Shown here one piece after another: positions 33,591-45,039 of a DNA stretch of 64,000 nt; the stretch's first letter is position 1, and each line of letters starts with the position of its first letter. The notes beneath the pieces were generated by a model, which was not told where the DNA came from, did no database searches, and saw only the letters and a program-made list of their open reading frames with translations. The DNA is from Castanea sativa (lineage: Eukaryota > Streptophyta > Magnoliopsida > Fagales > Fagaceae). Location of the stretch: contig NC_134013.1 in the NCBI RefSeq assembly GCF_040712315.1, positions 80,172,001 through 80,236,000 of the forward strand. The letters are read 5' to 3'. The translations under genes and the position numbers were made by a program.

Positions 33591-36500
33591 TTAGTCTTCA
33601 TCATGGGATAGAACAATATCAGGTACCACCTCAATATCCTCTGCAGGCTATAATGGAATGTGAATGGAAGATGAGTGCCACACAGAAAACAAGATAATGC
33701 AGAAATCGCAAAAGGATAAAAGAACCGCTACCTTCCATAGTTGCAATAGTCGCCATAACAAAAAATCAATGATCATAACCAAGCAAAACAGCTTGCCTGC
33801 CCAAGCTCCACATGCGAGGTACCTGATAAACAAATTAAGCCCATCAGCAACCCTTGAAATTGCCTTAATGCTAAGTAATTTCCCTCAGTTTTTCACACAT
33901 CTAGACCTAAACAAAACTACAAAATTTTAAGTTCTACACCCCCAATAGACAAAAATGGGGGGAAAAACTATTGAACAAATTATTTTATAAAATTTTTGAA
34001 TCAAGTATGTCGTGTTGTATTAGTACAAGAAGCATCATGGCTGTTGGTAGCCAATTTAACCAATATTGATGGTACCAGACAAACAATCTTAATTTAAATT
34101 TTATGTTCACCTAATGAAGATTTGTTTTTCATTTGCACAGGTAATCATAATAATTGATGATTGATACTGTGTACAACAAATTTATTTTAGTGGTACTTGC
34201 TTGACAGCCATTCTAGAAGACTATTAGAGCATCCACAGCAGTGGAGTTAAAAATTTAGCAATTTAGCTCCATCAAAAGTTACTTTATCTATTTTACCTAC
34301 ACACATGCTGCAGCAGTGGATCTATTTTAGCTTTCAACACAATAAAATAATATAAACATCACAATAAAATAATATAAACATCACAATAAAATAATATATC
34401 TACCACAATAAAATAATACATCTCACTACAATAAAAACACCACAATAAAAATGTAATGTGAACACAAAATAAAAAATTAATTTTTTTTTAGCTCTCATGA
34501 ACAGTGCACATCTATCTATAGATGTGCACTGTAGCAATGAGCTAAAAAAATATAGATTTAGCTCCACTGCTGCATGCTTCTTTTTGGTATTTTGGTGGAG
34601 CTAAAATAGCTATATAGCTATTTAGCTCCACTGCTGTAAGTGCTCTTAAAACGTAAACTTTTAATATCATACCGTGACAGCCGTTCTAGAAGACTTTGAT
34701 TAGAGCACTTCAGAGCACGGTCATACACAATCTCTGTCCTTTTTGCAACATCATGCCAATCATAGAGCTTCTTCATCTATCAACAAATAATGAAACAAGA
34801 GGACCAGATTGGCCACAGTACAAGTAATTAAATATTTATAAAGCCATGAGCCTTGTAGCTCAACTAGTTGGCACCTCCGGATGTTTCCACTGAAGATGTC
34901 TAAGGTTCAAATCCCCCCTCCCCTGTTGTAATTATTGAATTATCCAAATATATATTCGTAAAAACTTTTTTTTTTTGGTAAGTGTATATTCGTAAAAACT
35001 AAAATATATTTTCAAGAAAGCACTCACGCGATTGTGCATATCTTGGGGGTCAATCATAGGAAGTATAGATATTGCCTTCTTGATTGCTTGTACCATATCA
35101 GTAGGATCTGGCTCCGCAAGAACAATCATGTCATCTGGCAGAACCTATTAGGATAGAAGGGGTTAGCTAAACTAATATATTACTTTAAAAAAAAATCTGG
35201 AAACTCATCTATTCCAACAAAGATGTAAAATTTACAAGAGACTATTATATCAACCAGGTACAGAAGAAACATCACATATACATGCCTCTGGGACACCTCC
35301 TACGCGTGTACTGACTGTTAACAATCCACAACTAGCAGCTTCTAATATGGCTATGCAAAAAGCTTCTGTTAACGAACTGCCAAAAGGGCACAAATCAGAT
35401 CAGACAAATAGAAGACAAATATTTTTTTTTTGGCTACAATAAAAGTAATGCCAATTTTATTACAACTGCAATACTGCAGATTTACATATTATGCATGCTA
35501 AACAGAGTAAGTATTATTCATGTTTCAGGACCTTCAATAGTTTTTGTGGCTCATCTCAAGATTGGCAGTTCACAATCACCTTAAAGTTGAACCTGAGGAA
35601 AAATTAAAGAGAACCTCATCATAAATCTAACAACCCAAGGCATAGCTGAAGGTGTGTCTTGTGTCACTATTGCTTTCTGTTTAGCAAGAATTATCTATAT
35701 CATGCCCTCTTTTGCCTATCTCTGTGCGCGCGTGTTTTATCTGAAATGAATTAATCTTCTACGGCCTTCTTTATGGAGTCTTTTTATAAGAAATTAATTT
35801 ATTGAAAAAAAAAAAAGAACAAAAAGGGGAGCAATCTTAGTACAGGTGCAAGAGAAATAAATGACAGCACTTTGAAGGGAAAACTGTGGAAATCCTTGTC
35901 ATGGTTGAAAATTTGAGCATGTGATGCAGGAAAACCACATCAGCATGCCTTTCAGTCCTAGGCATCAATTTTAATTTCTTTTAATGGTGCCTCAAGACCA
36001 ACATTGTACGAGTCATTAGGTAGTTGCTGTTGCTCTCTTATACTTGCTTTTCATTTAGGCCTTCTTGTCACCTAATTTTCTTAATCTCAAAAGTATAAAA
36101 ACTATTTGAAATAAATTAGGCAACTTCAAAAGATATATTTCAAAAGTATAAAAACAATTGTAGAATGTAGACTACTTCAAAAGAAAGCAAACAAAAAAAA
36201 TTGTAGAATGTAAACCATAAGAAAGCAACATTGTACAACTCGTATACAATTGTAAGATGAACAAATATTCTTCAGTTTTACCAGCAAAATAAATTACCAA
36301 ATTCATAATTGGTTACATCTAATTGTAAGATGAACAGATATTTTGAATTTTTCCAACAGCCAAACTTTCAAGTAAGTTCATCTAGATACCAAATGAAAGT
36401 AAACTACTTATCCACACAATTGAAATGAAGTACAGTAATTGGAATAAGATCTTCCACGAATACCTACCTATTTAAGAAAATATGGCCAGAAATTAAGACA

Positions 36501-38503
36501 GACCGTACTCGAGCATGCGGTACAGCACCCAACATTTCTACTCGATCTTGAAGAGAATGCTTCTCCCTCATCTCTTCCAACCGTACCCGCTTAGGTCCAT
36601 CTCCTCCAACAATGAAACGAACCTTAAAATACAGTTCAAATAAAAATAAGCGGCGATCTCTTCTCATTTTTACCCAAAAAAAGTTAATTAAATCCTAATC
36701 CCATACACCCCCACCAAACAACAGGGTGAGCCCTTAATATCTATAAATTATTTAGAAAAATATAAATAAATAAATAAAAAGCCATGATGTTATGTATTCA
36801 ACTATCCTGCCTCAAATCTTTTTGACATAAGGATTTCCTTATAACAAGGACTGAAACTCCCCTTAGATTCAAAAGAAAGTACAACAGGATTCAAAAGGAA
36901 TAGCTAATTCATGCTATTCAATCACAAAATTCTTTGAAATTCATAGTTAGACCTCTGAATTAAAAGCATCAGTGTATATATATAACTGAAAGTTTATATT
37001 TGAAATATAGAACATCACAAACCATGTACACAGGAAGTGTACAAGGGATGCTAGAAACATCATCTAACGCATCAGTATACATTGTGCTGTTGTCATATTC
37101 TATTTGAAGGAATGAAGTGAATGATTCTAACACCAGCGCCAACACCTCTGGTTTTTTTCCTTTATTTTTTCTCCTGTGGGAGAGAAAGGTCAAGCAACTG
37201 CATAGTAGAAGAGGCATATCAAAGAATCACCTCTTTTTTCCTTTAGGGATTTGAAGGGGGAGGGGGGTGTGACTTTCATGGCTGGGTTGGCTTACATTGA
37301 AGCCTCCAAAGCATTGTAGTCATATATATAACTTTAGCCATTTAGGTGAACGTAGAATCAGGCAATCGTTCATGTTACTGCCTTATCAAGGAAGAAAATA
37401 AAATGAAGTATAAATGCCAACAATCATGAAATGAACCAAATATAAAATAATGTCTTTTAACTCACGTTAGGGTACATACGGCATACTTCGGGAATGACTT
37501 CAACCAGCAGATCCGCACCCTTCCGATAAACCAATCTACTTATCACAACAATAACAATTTCATTACCACTGGGTCGCTCTGCAGCAGGCTTGAACATAGC
37601 CGTGTCAACAGCATTAGGTATAACATAAACCTTTTCTGGTGGCAGTCCTGAACGTAGCACAGTGTTTTCTTTGCTTGTGTGAGAAACACAAATGGCCTGA
37701 CTTACATCTGCTAAAGTAAACTGCAATACCTTATTCATGTGGATGCTTCCCACATCAGCAAAACCATAGAGTGAATGATCAGTAAATACCACCTTGTACC
37801 CCATAGTGCGGGCATGCATCAGAGCTTCATGACAAAGAGTTGAGAAGGCTTGATGTCCATGAACCAATGATATTTGTTCTCGAATAAGGATAGTCCTTAT
37901 AATAGGAAGTGTCCCGTAGAAGGTTGGTAATGTATTCTGCATAAGAAATGGTTTCCATGGCACATAGTAGACTTTCAGACCACCTGTCATATATCTCACT
38001 CCAGAACGATTTCCATAGGCATGAGTCATAACCACCACCTGAACAATGAAATAAAAAAAAGTTTTTTTCATCAAGGACAACTAAAACTCAATGCAGCAGC
38101 TATTCAGTAGACAGCAGGCTCTTGACATCACAATTGATTTCCAAGAAAGTAAAATTAAAATAAAAAGAGAGAGAGAAAGGAAATGGTAAGGAGATAGAAA
38201 GAAAAATAATAATAATAAAATGGACAATTTAAATTTTCTTTTAGTTGTCAAAAAAACTATTTAAAATGTCCTTCCCAATCAAACAGAATAGACCCTTTGT
38301 AAAATTTCTTCCTCATTGCCTCTAGCAATGCTCAAATGAAATAGCAAGGAGTTGAACCTCTAAAGCAGATAACAAACTCTAACCTTGTGACCAAGCTTTA
38401 TTAGGCATTGTGACAGTAAATAGATGTGATTCTCCACACCACCAAAGTTGGGATAGAAAAAATCAGAGACCATCAGAATCCTTTGCCTTTTTGAGTCACC
38501 CAT
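33591..38503 (-). CDS. PIGA: Phosphatidylinositol N-acetylglucosaminyltransferase subunit A (PIG-A/SETH2)
   Basis: Eight exons (minus strand): 38384-38503, 37466-38038, 36468-36622, 35286-35376, 35028-35144, 34673-34776, 33732-33822, 33591-33647. Lengths agree with codon phase throughout, giving 435 residues without a break. The protein is the catalytic GT4-type subunit that adds GlcNAc to phosphatidylinositol at the ER, the first step of GPI-anchor synthesis; Arabidopsis SETH2 is needed for pollen tube growth. Seen: N-terminal [20 protein letters not shown], then [26 protein letters not shown], the glycosyltransferase core [24 protein letters not shown] and the [14 protein letters not shown] nucleotide-sugar motif (EX7E type), plus a hydrophobic anchor near the C-terminus ([13 protein letters not shown]). 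The intron after 35286 has a GC donor; the others are GT-AG. The ATG at 38503 has A at -3 and G at +4. A non-coding leader exon is likely at 40756. Confidence 0.95.
34227..34645. mobile_element. Tourist/Harbinger-type MITE, TTA target duplication
   Basis: The 419 bp element begins GAGCATCCACAGCAGTGGAG, and its reverse-complemented end reads GAGCACTTACAGCAGTGGAG. TTA flanks it at 34224-34226 and 34646-34648. It contains a near-perfect internal hairpin (ACAGTGCACATCT with its complement around 34500-34535) and a tandem ACAATAAAATAATAT array. It lies in the PIG-A intron between exons 34673-34776 and 33732-33822, only 27 bp from the former. Confidence 0.85.
34848..34950 (+). repeat. tRNA-derived SINE-like element in a PIG-A intron
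   Basis: TGTAGCTCAACTAGTTGGC (box A-like) and GGTTCAAATCC (box B-like) match the element at 2495. It is antisense to PIG-A. Confidence 0.6.
34967..34984 (-). mobile_element. Minimal retro-insertion: poly(T) tract inside a 16 bp target duplication
   Basis: The 16-mer TATATTCGTAAAAACT occurs at 34951-34966 and 34985-35000. Between the copies is only poly(T) followed by GGTAAGTG (18 bases). This parallels the insertion at 6741 and lies in the PIG-A intron just 3' of exon 35028-35144. Confidence 0.7.
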
Positions 38504-38802
38504 TATGTCATCTCAATCATCTGCAACAAAGATAATCTTCTATTTATGAGATAGATATTATTTATTCAAGATGTAATAGCTTGATGAGAAAGTTAAAAAC
38601 TACCAGCAAATCACATCATCAAAAGAGTAGAGGAAGAGCTATGATAAGCGTGTCAACTAGTAGGGAACTTTTTATATTATGTCTCAGGTTATTTCTAGTA
38701 AAATTATAATAAATATATATATAAATCCAAGGCAATCTTCTAGCGGAGAAAAGAAGAAGGTGAAATTGTGAAAACAGTGAGAGAGAGAGAGAGATTGCTT
38801 TC

Positions 38803-39045
38803 ATGACTATAAAGGAAATTGTTACGGGGGGAATTCGCAGTTTCTTTATCGAATCTAAGTTAATCCAATTGGTATTAGAGGGGGGAAGTTTTTTTGTCTT
38901 ACGGACTTTTAAATATGGCAAACATTTCATGAGATCTGTGTTTATGGGCAAGAAAGCAGCACAGTGGTTGATGTCTAAAATTGAGATTATTGTCGTTGAA
39001 GATAATGCCAAACAATTTTTCATGTTTTGGGATGGTGATACATGA
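38803..39045 (+). pseudogene. ORF-like remnant of a repeated plant hypothetical protein
   Basis: About 80 codons are open on the plus strand, with IESKLIQLVLEGGSFFVLRT and RSVFMGKKAAQWLMSKIE. I have the impression of having seen this pattern in unnamed proteins of woody dicots, but I cannot name a domain. The duplication boundary (about 39011) cuts through its 3' end. It is antisense inside the probable PIG-A leader intron. Treat it as a gene fragment of unknown function. Confidence 0.35.
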
Positions 39046-39649
39046 ATACCAAAATGCAAATATAAATTTCAAATTACAAATAAGATAAACGGAAGACAGA
39101 AGGATTTTATTTTTTATCCAGCAGTTGAGACGCTGAATGTAGTGTACTATTGCTTTTTTTTTTTAAAGAAAAATGTAGGGACACTCCTTTGCTCAGACTG
39201 CAAAAACTAGAGCAGCAGAGCAGCCATGGAATCCCTCCAAATAGTTTTGGTAATGTGTGCCTATCGCACTATCATATCATGATAGTGCGCCATGCCCATG
39301 ATAAACCTCTACCGCGGAAATACCATGCCACCCCTTCCTCAAGAGGGAAGCACTCGGCCTATTCCAAAGAGTGGGTCGCAGTTTTGAGGCTGGTCTGGTC
39401 AGGTGCTGAGACTTGAAAGATTGTCAAAATGAGACTGCATATGCTAGTACTGCTACAATGTCACATGCTCGAAAGAAAAGTTTGCAATTCCTTGTCCATT
39501 GGAAGAATATTTTGGTATTAGTCTATTCCAACATACCATTTCAGATTTACAGCTAAATATACCTTAAGTCTTCATCACGTCTAATTTCATAACTAAATTA
39601 AATCCATGTTAAAAGCATGATTTGAACTGCAAGATATGTCTTCATGGTA

Positions 39650-40430
39650 AAATATGTCTCATGCTTCTCTTCCTTACTCTTTCTGGTTCTATGCTGTTCA
39701 GACAGCTATTTTTCTCGCTATTTTTCTCATTAATCTTCATCCCACGTCTGTACTTCAGTCTCATTCTCCTTGGTCTAAGTTGTATCACTCTAAATCAACC
39801 CTTTCTCAACTTAAAGTCTTTGCTTGTGCCTGTTATCCATATCTTAGACCTGACACTTCTCACAAACTTGAACCCAGAACCAAGGAATGCACTTTTATAG
39901 GCTATTCTGTTCAATCCAAAGGTTATTTGTGTCATGGCAGATCCACTCAAACCATTTATACCTCCAGACATGTCTTGCTCAATGAAAGTTTATTTCCTTT
40001 TGCTTCTCCCAATACATCTCATACTTCCCCTTCTGTTCCTCCTGCTTCTTCTTCTTCCATTGATCCTTTACAGCTGTCAAACTTACTACATCGTCATTCT
40101 ACCAATGCTCATTCTCTTCTAGGAACTGTCCCAACCTCCACATCTCCTCACTCTACTCCTATTTCTTCTCTAGACCCACTTCCTAATTCCGTCGCTCTTC
40201 CCTCCTCTACTGTCCCATATTCTGTTCCTCCTTCAGAAGTCTTACCAACTACTCAGTCTCAACCTCCACTTCCTGTTGTCAATGTGCATCCTATGCAAAC
40301 CAGGCCCAACCATGGTATTACCAAACCTAAGCTGTGTTACCAGGCCACCATTGATTATCCCAAAACAGAACCACCAAATTTCAAAGTGGCTTCTAATTTC
40401 TAAACATCCTCAGTGGTGTCAAGCTAACAA
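39650..40430 (+). mobile_element. Ty1-copia fragment (integrase C-terminus to start of RT), unit 1
   Basis: The plus strand encodes the end of a copia integrase and the linker before the reverse transcriptase: SFWFYAVQTAIFL, PWSKLYHSKSTLSQLKVFAC, ECTFIGYSVQSKGYLC, TSRHVLLNESLFPF, VHPMQTRPNHGI and EPPNFKVASNF, then a frameshift to KHPQWCQAN. There are no LTRs, protease or RT core. It lies antisense in the PIG-A leader intron and was copied with the duplication (see 54114). Confidence 0.85.
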
Positions 40431-40755
40431 CCATGAATCAATCAATAGCTTAGCCTAATGGGACCAAATTTCAAATACCAAATCAGGAAAATATAAATTT
40501 AGGATGAATCAATAGCTCAAATTGCTCACAGAAATAATATCAAATCAAAGTATCAAACTCACATATTCTAAGAAGAACAAGAAAACAAAATTGACAAGAT
40601 AAACCCCATCTCATATTCTAAGAAGAAAAAGAAACCCAAAAAAAAAAAAAAATACATCAAGTTGACAAGCATGAATCAATAGGTCAGGGGCCATTACTCA
40701 ACGCTCAACAGCTCAATCAATCAGAAGCCATTAGAAAGAATGAGAATGAAATTAC

Positions 40756-40860
40756 CTGCCATATCAACAAGAAATCGACCCCTGCGGCGGCGATGGGTGA
40801 GCTCGGAAGTCGAGGGAGAGAGAGAAATGTGACCTGAGAGAGTGGTGTGGGAAACAAAAA
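40756..40860 (-). other. PIGA: Probable non-coding first exon (5' leader) of PIG-A, unit 1
   Basis: On the minus strand a CT/GA-rich leader-like stretch (CATTTCTCTCTCTCCCTCGA, then CATCGCCGCCGCAGGGG) ends in GATATGGCAG followed by the donor GTAATTT at 40755. Joining it to the acceptor at 38520 yields a leader with two short upstream ORFs. The 5' end is not defined; a transcription start a little above 40860 is a guess. The exon is duplicated at 55221. Confidence 0.5.
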
Positions 40861-41039
40861 TGGTGATTAAAACGAAACAACGGACTCGGTGTCTTTGGTA
40901 TAAAAAATAAATAAATAAAATAAACTTTTTTTTTTGAGAAAATAAATAAAAGAAACATAGATATACAGTTTTTTTACTTTTTTTTTAATCTATTACCTAA
41001 AAAAATAATAAATAAAATTGTATGTAAGTCACTTCCGCT

Positions 41040-42950
41040 CAAATATTAAGGCCTTGTTTGGTTGGTAAGGTTTTTATCCCTCGTTATTCAATTCTCATCA
41101 CTCATCTTTTACTTTTGCTAGAGCCCACGCCATTTCTGCTTGTTTGGCTTTGTTTTGCTTTCTCACTTTCCATCACCCGTAACTCAAAAAAATGATCTAA
41201 GGTGAGTGAAATTGAAAACAAGTTTTAATAGTTTTCAGATCATGAGTTATGAGATTTCGTAGCAATGTTGTAATTTTTTAGAGCAAAATGGGTCCCACCG
41301 ATAAGTCTAGTCACATCAAATTCTAGAGAAATAATGATCACCAACGGTCACGTGCACTGTTCACCTTCAACTTTACTACTTTTCCTTTGTTACTTTCATT
41401 CAGTTTCATTCTTTCTTCACTTTCACTCCTAGTTCTTCGTTCTTGTTTTCGAAAGGTGAGAAAAAAGTCTTCTGATAGAGCTCTCTGTTCTTGCCAAAGT
41501 TGGGTCCTAAACCTCAAAACTCATCAACTAAACCTCCACCCCCCACTATCCGCCACTCAACCACTACCCCTACTAACATCCATGGTCTTCGGTCATCATT
41601 CTCCATTATCACTGATTTTTTGTAGTACCTACTAATATCCCTGGTCTTTGATCGCCATTCTCCATTAACGCTGATTTTTTCGTAATATTTTTAGTAATAC
41701 AATTAAACACTTGAATTTTTTATTTATAAATATTTTAATCTGAAGTAATTTTATAATTATAAATTATGATTTGTATGTCATTCTATAATTTTAAAGAAAC
41801 CTCTATAAAGTTTGCAGTGTGCTATTACTTAATAAATAATTATTTTTGTTATAGGAAAAAAAAACAACTCAAGAGAATATGAAGATATTTGAAGATGATA
41901 AAATTTAGGTAGACGGACTCGTTCAATAAAACTTGAAATAGACGACGGTACTGGAATAATGGATGATCAAATCATAAGGAGAAGGTGACAGATGAATGCG
42001 CCGGACGGAGAATATATAAAACGGATTGATCCTCCATATTGGACGAATTCTAGCTAAACGGACACAAGGGCAATGGATATCAAGGCATCTACATGGCTTA
42101 AGTGATCACACTAGTACTATTTGTAGGGTCTTCTTCTTCTTTGTTGTACAAGTCTTGTCTAAGAGCGTGCAAGGACCGTATAGCTTACTAATGATTTTTC
42201 GGCACCATCAATATTGAAATTGAATACATTAGTGATCATCTTTGATTTGCGGCCTAAGAAAGTTTTTAAAATTGATTAAAGTGGCACTGTGTCAGTTTTC
42301 TTAGAAAAGTAAATCTTCAAAAAGTAGATTTTAATAACCAAATCACCAAACTGGAAATGAAATACTTCTGCCACGAAAATCAAGTTTTTAATAATAATAA
42401 AAAACGTATAAAAATCAAAAACCAAGCATTTGTTTAATATTATTAAATTAAGATTTTATTTTCTTGATAAAATATATGGAAGTAAGTAGGAGACAGCTTT
42501 TTTTTTTTTTTTTCCTTGTTAAGATATATGGGAAAATGTCTTAAAAAAACTGACAGTGGTGTATATCTAAAAAGTCTAACCCTTTAATATACTGAACAAG
42601 TTTTACAACAAGAATAACGTTGATAGCATATAAAGAGAAGAAAATGAATGTTGCCAATTGGAATTTTCTAAGGAGACTGAAAGAGTTCGTGGCTAATGGT
42701 GAGAGCTCAAGTGCTCGACCATGACTACCTCATCGCAGTGACCTCATAAGTGGTTACGGTCATAAAAGATTCATTGTCTAACCAAACGCAACTCTGATGT
42801 CCAAAAATAAGTCAAGCTGAAAGACCATGTCATTAATGTATATCAAGCTTAGCAAACAAAGGGGGAAAAAGATAAAATATTTACTATATTTACTTGTAGT
42901 AAAACACTTTCCATATGGAATAATAGTTACAATATAAAGAAATACAAGGA
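41040..42950. other. Upstream region of PIG-A in unit 1, no gene recognised
   Basis: No convincing ORF; short ones exist at 41387-41635 and 42026-42217 without known domains. The segment beginning GCCTTGTTTGGTTGGTAAGG at about 41051 has the look of a DNA-transposon terminus, but I could not pair it with a second end. Confidence 0.35.
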
Positions 42951-42954
42951 GACT

Positions 42955-43273
42955 TTTGCCCTTATTTTGTAAAAATAATAGCAATATGTCCCAATTTTGA
43001 AACTATTTAGGTTCATATCCCTGTTTTGAAACATAATTTTAACAAAATTAAATTTGGTATAAAACCCAATATCCTCAAAATTGAGTTATATGTAAATTTT
43101 TAATTGAAACTCGACTTTAGCAAAGTCAAGTTTTACTTACATTTTTTTTTAAAATTAATTGGCAAAATATGCATATAACTCGACATTGCTAATGTCGAGT
43201 TTCAAAATAAGGACACGAGCCTAAATAGTTTCAAAACAGGGACATATTGTTATTTTTGCAAAATAAGGGCAAA
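42955..43273. repeat. Long inverted repeat, MITE-like, unit 1
   Basis: The left arm TTTGCCCTTATTTTGTAAAA (from 42955) pairs with the reverse complement of the right arm ending at 43273, and pairing continues for about 75 bp through AAACTATTTAGG. The interior contains repeated AACTCGA/TCGAGTT words. The unit 2 counterpart is about 57833-58183 and keeps roughly 35 bp that unit 1 lacks. No clear target duplication was found. Confidence 0.65.
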
Positions 43274-44422
43274 GACCCAATATCCCAAAAAAAAATACAT
43301 GTAATTGCTCGGGCAATCAGGCAATTGCATTTACTCATAACTACCTTACACCAAAACAATTACACGCAGTTGCAAAGCAACAAAGAGGTGGAGGTGAGAA
43401 GCAAATGAGTGAGGAAATACCAAAATGCCAAAAAGTAAAACTGACTGTGACCAAAGAGATAGAAAGTGTGGTGGGAGGGTTTTTTTTTTTTTTTTAATGG
43501 CTCGTACGGCATGTATAATTGCCTTGGTCCATTTAAACCTGAACTTTATGGTGTGGGACCACTAAAGTTGCTTAGGGCTATCCATATGGGCACAACATTT
43601 TTAATCTGAAACATCACGACTCGAATCACAACCCTCAGATTTGCAATGATGATGGTTCAAGAGACTCCTACCATTAGGCAGCCACCATTCGTGGTTGGAG
43701 AAAGGGTTAATTATATATAGATATTCTATATGGAATAATAACCATTTGAAGCTAATACATGAAAAACTCTCAAATGCCCATTACACAAGGTCCTAGATGC
43801 TTTTTTAATTATATATAAAATGGGGAAAAGCTTAACCATTAAGCCATATAACAAAGCTTCTTGGAGAGGCATTGTACATATCTTCTTCATGAAGATTTTC
43901 AAAGTTGCTTAAGGCTTCTAGAAAAAAGAATGGTTTTTCTTTTTAGCCTTTTTTACACATTCTTTGTGAGTGCCCTTTTGGGCCTTTTCTTTTATAAATT
44001 TTTTTATTGGTGGAATAAGCTTGGAGTTTTGGGAATAGCTTATCTAGTTTTTTTATAATATTCATTTACTAAAAGTGTGCTAAAGTATACTTGTACTTTG
44101 AATTATTTTGAAAAATAATAAGAAAATACTGGAAAAAGTGAGGTTTTAAAAAACTGTATATAAAAACCAAAGAAAGTTAAAAAACTAAAAGTTGATACTA
44201 AACACACTCCTAGTGTCCATGTGGGAATAGTTTATTTAGTTTTTTGCTAAAATTTTGTTGCTGCAAGTGTATTAAAGTATACTTGTACCTTGAGAATAAT
44301 TTGAAAAAAATAGAAAAAGTGAGGAAAAGTGAGGTTTTAAATGTTGCATATAAAAACTGTACATAAAAGTTAAAAACTAAAACTAATGCCAAACAGACTC
44401 TAGTATCATTCCATTAAACTTA

Positions 44423-44562
44423 GGGCTTGTTTGGTTGGTTAGTTCTAACCAACATTTTCACATTTTAAACAACCTTATACACATTTCAACATACTTTTTC
44501 ACCCACACGTATATCAAAAACACCTAAACAACATTACTCAAACTAACCTACCAAACAGACTC
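44423..44562. mobile_element. Tourist-like MITE, 140 bp, TTA target duplication, unit 1
   Basis: It begins GGGCTTGTTTGGTTGGTTAG, and its end reverse-complements to GAGTCTGTTTGGTAGGTTAG. TTA flanks it at 44420-44422 and 44563-44565. The unit 2 copy is 60310-60449. Confidence 0.8.
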
Positions 44563-45039
44563 TTAATACTCTAGCTCGGTTTGGTTCCAATTCTCATTTG
44601 AGGAAAGGTTTCCATTTTCTTAGAGGAAACTAGTTTTTTCTATTAGATCTGTAGACCCTTTACCCTTTGGCCTCACAGGAATCAAGTTGTCTTATAATTT
44701 CAATGGCTAACAATAACCTTCATAAATTGTGTTTAAACAAAGTTTTAGGGTCCGTTTGGTTGGAATGATGAAAAAGTGGGATGATAGAAAATGAAGAGAG
44801 GATGAAAAAGTGAGATAATAGAAAAAAATTTAGTGTCCCTTATTTGTGTTTGGCCGGAAGGGTAGAAAAGTGGATAAATGAAAAACTTTTTTGTTTGGTT
44901 GAAAATAAAGTTTGTATAAATTTACCATCATGTCCCTATTAAATTAAACAAAAAGTAACACATTATATTTATAAAAAATAATGTATAGATGGACACTCCT
45001 GTAAAAAAAAAAAAAAAAAAAAATAGCGTAAGAAATTAA

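Larger units (their letters stand above)
38521..40755 (-). other. Probable PIG-A leader intron
   Basis: On the minus strand a GT donor at 40755-40754 (GGCAG|GTAATTT) and an AG acceptor at 38522-38521 (TTGTTGCAG|ATGATT) would excise 2235 bp and leave 17 leader bases before the start codon. The interval contains the copia fragment, an ORF-like remnant at 38803-39045 and the left breakpoint of the tandem duplication. Confidence 0.6.

Noticed and set aside
34200..34650. CRISPR-like array of ACAATAAAATAATAT units
   Set aside because: Short AT-rich tandem units inside a MITE in a plant intron; not a CRISPR.
41387..41635. Possible small secreted protein upstream of PIG-A
   Set aside because: A hydrophobic start but no family, and the frame is not kept in the unit 2 copy as an equivalent ORF, so no selection is apparent.
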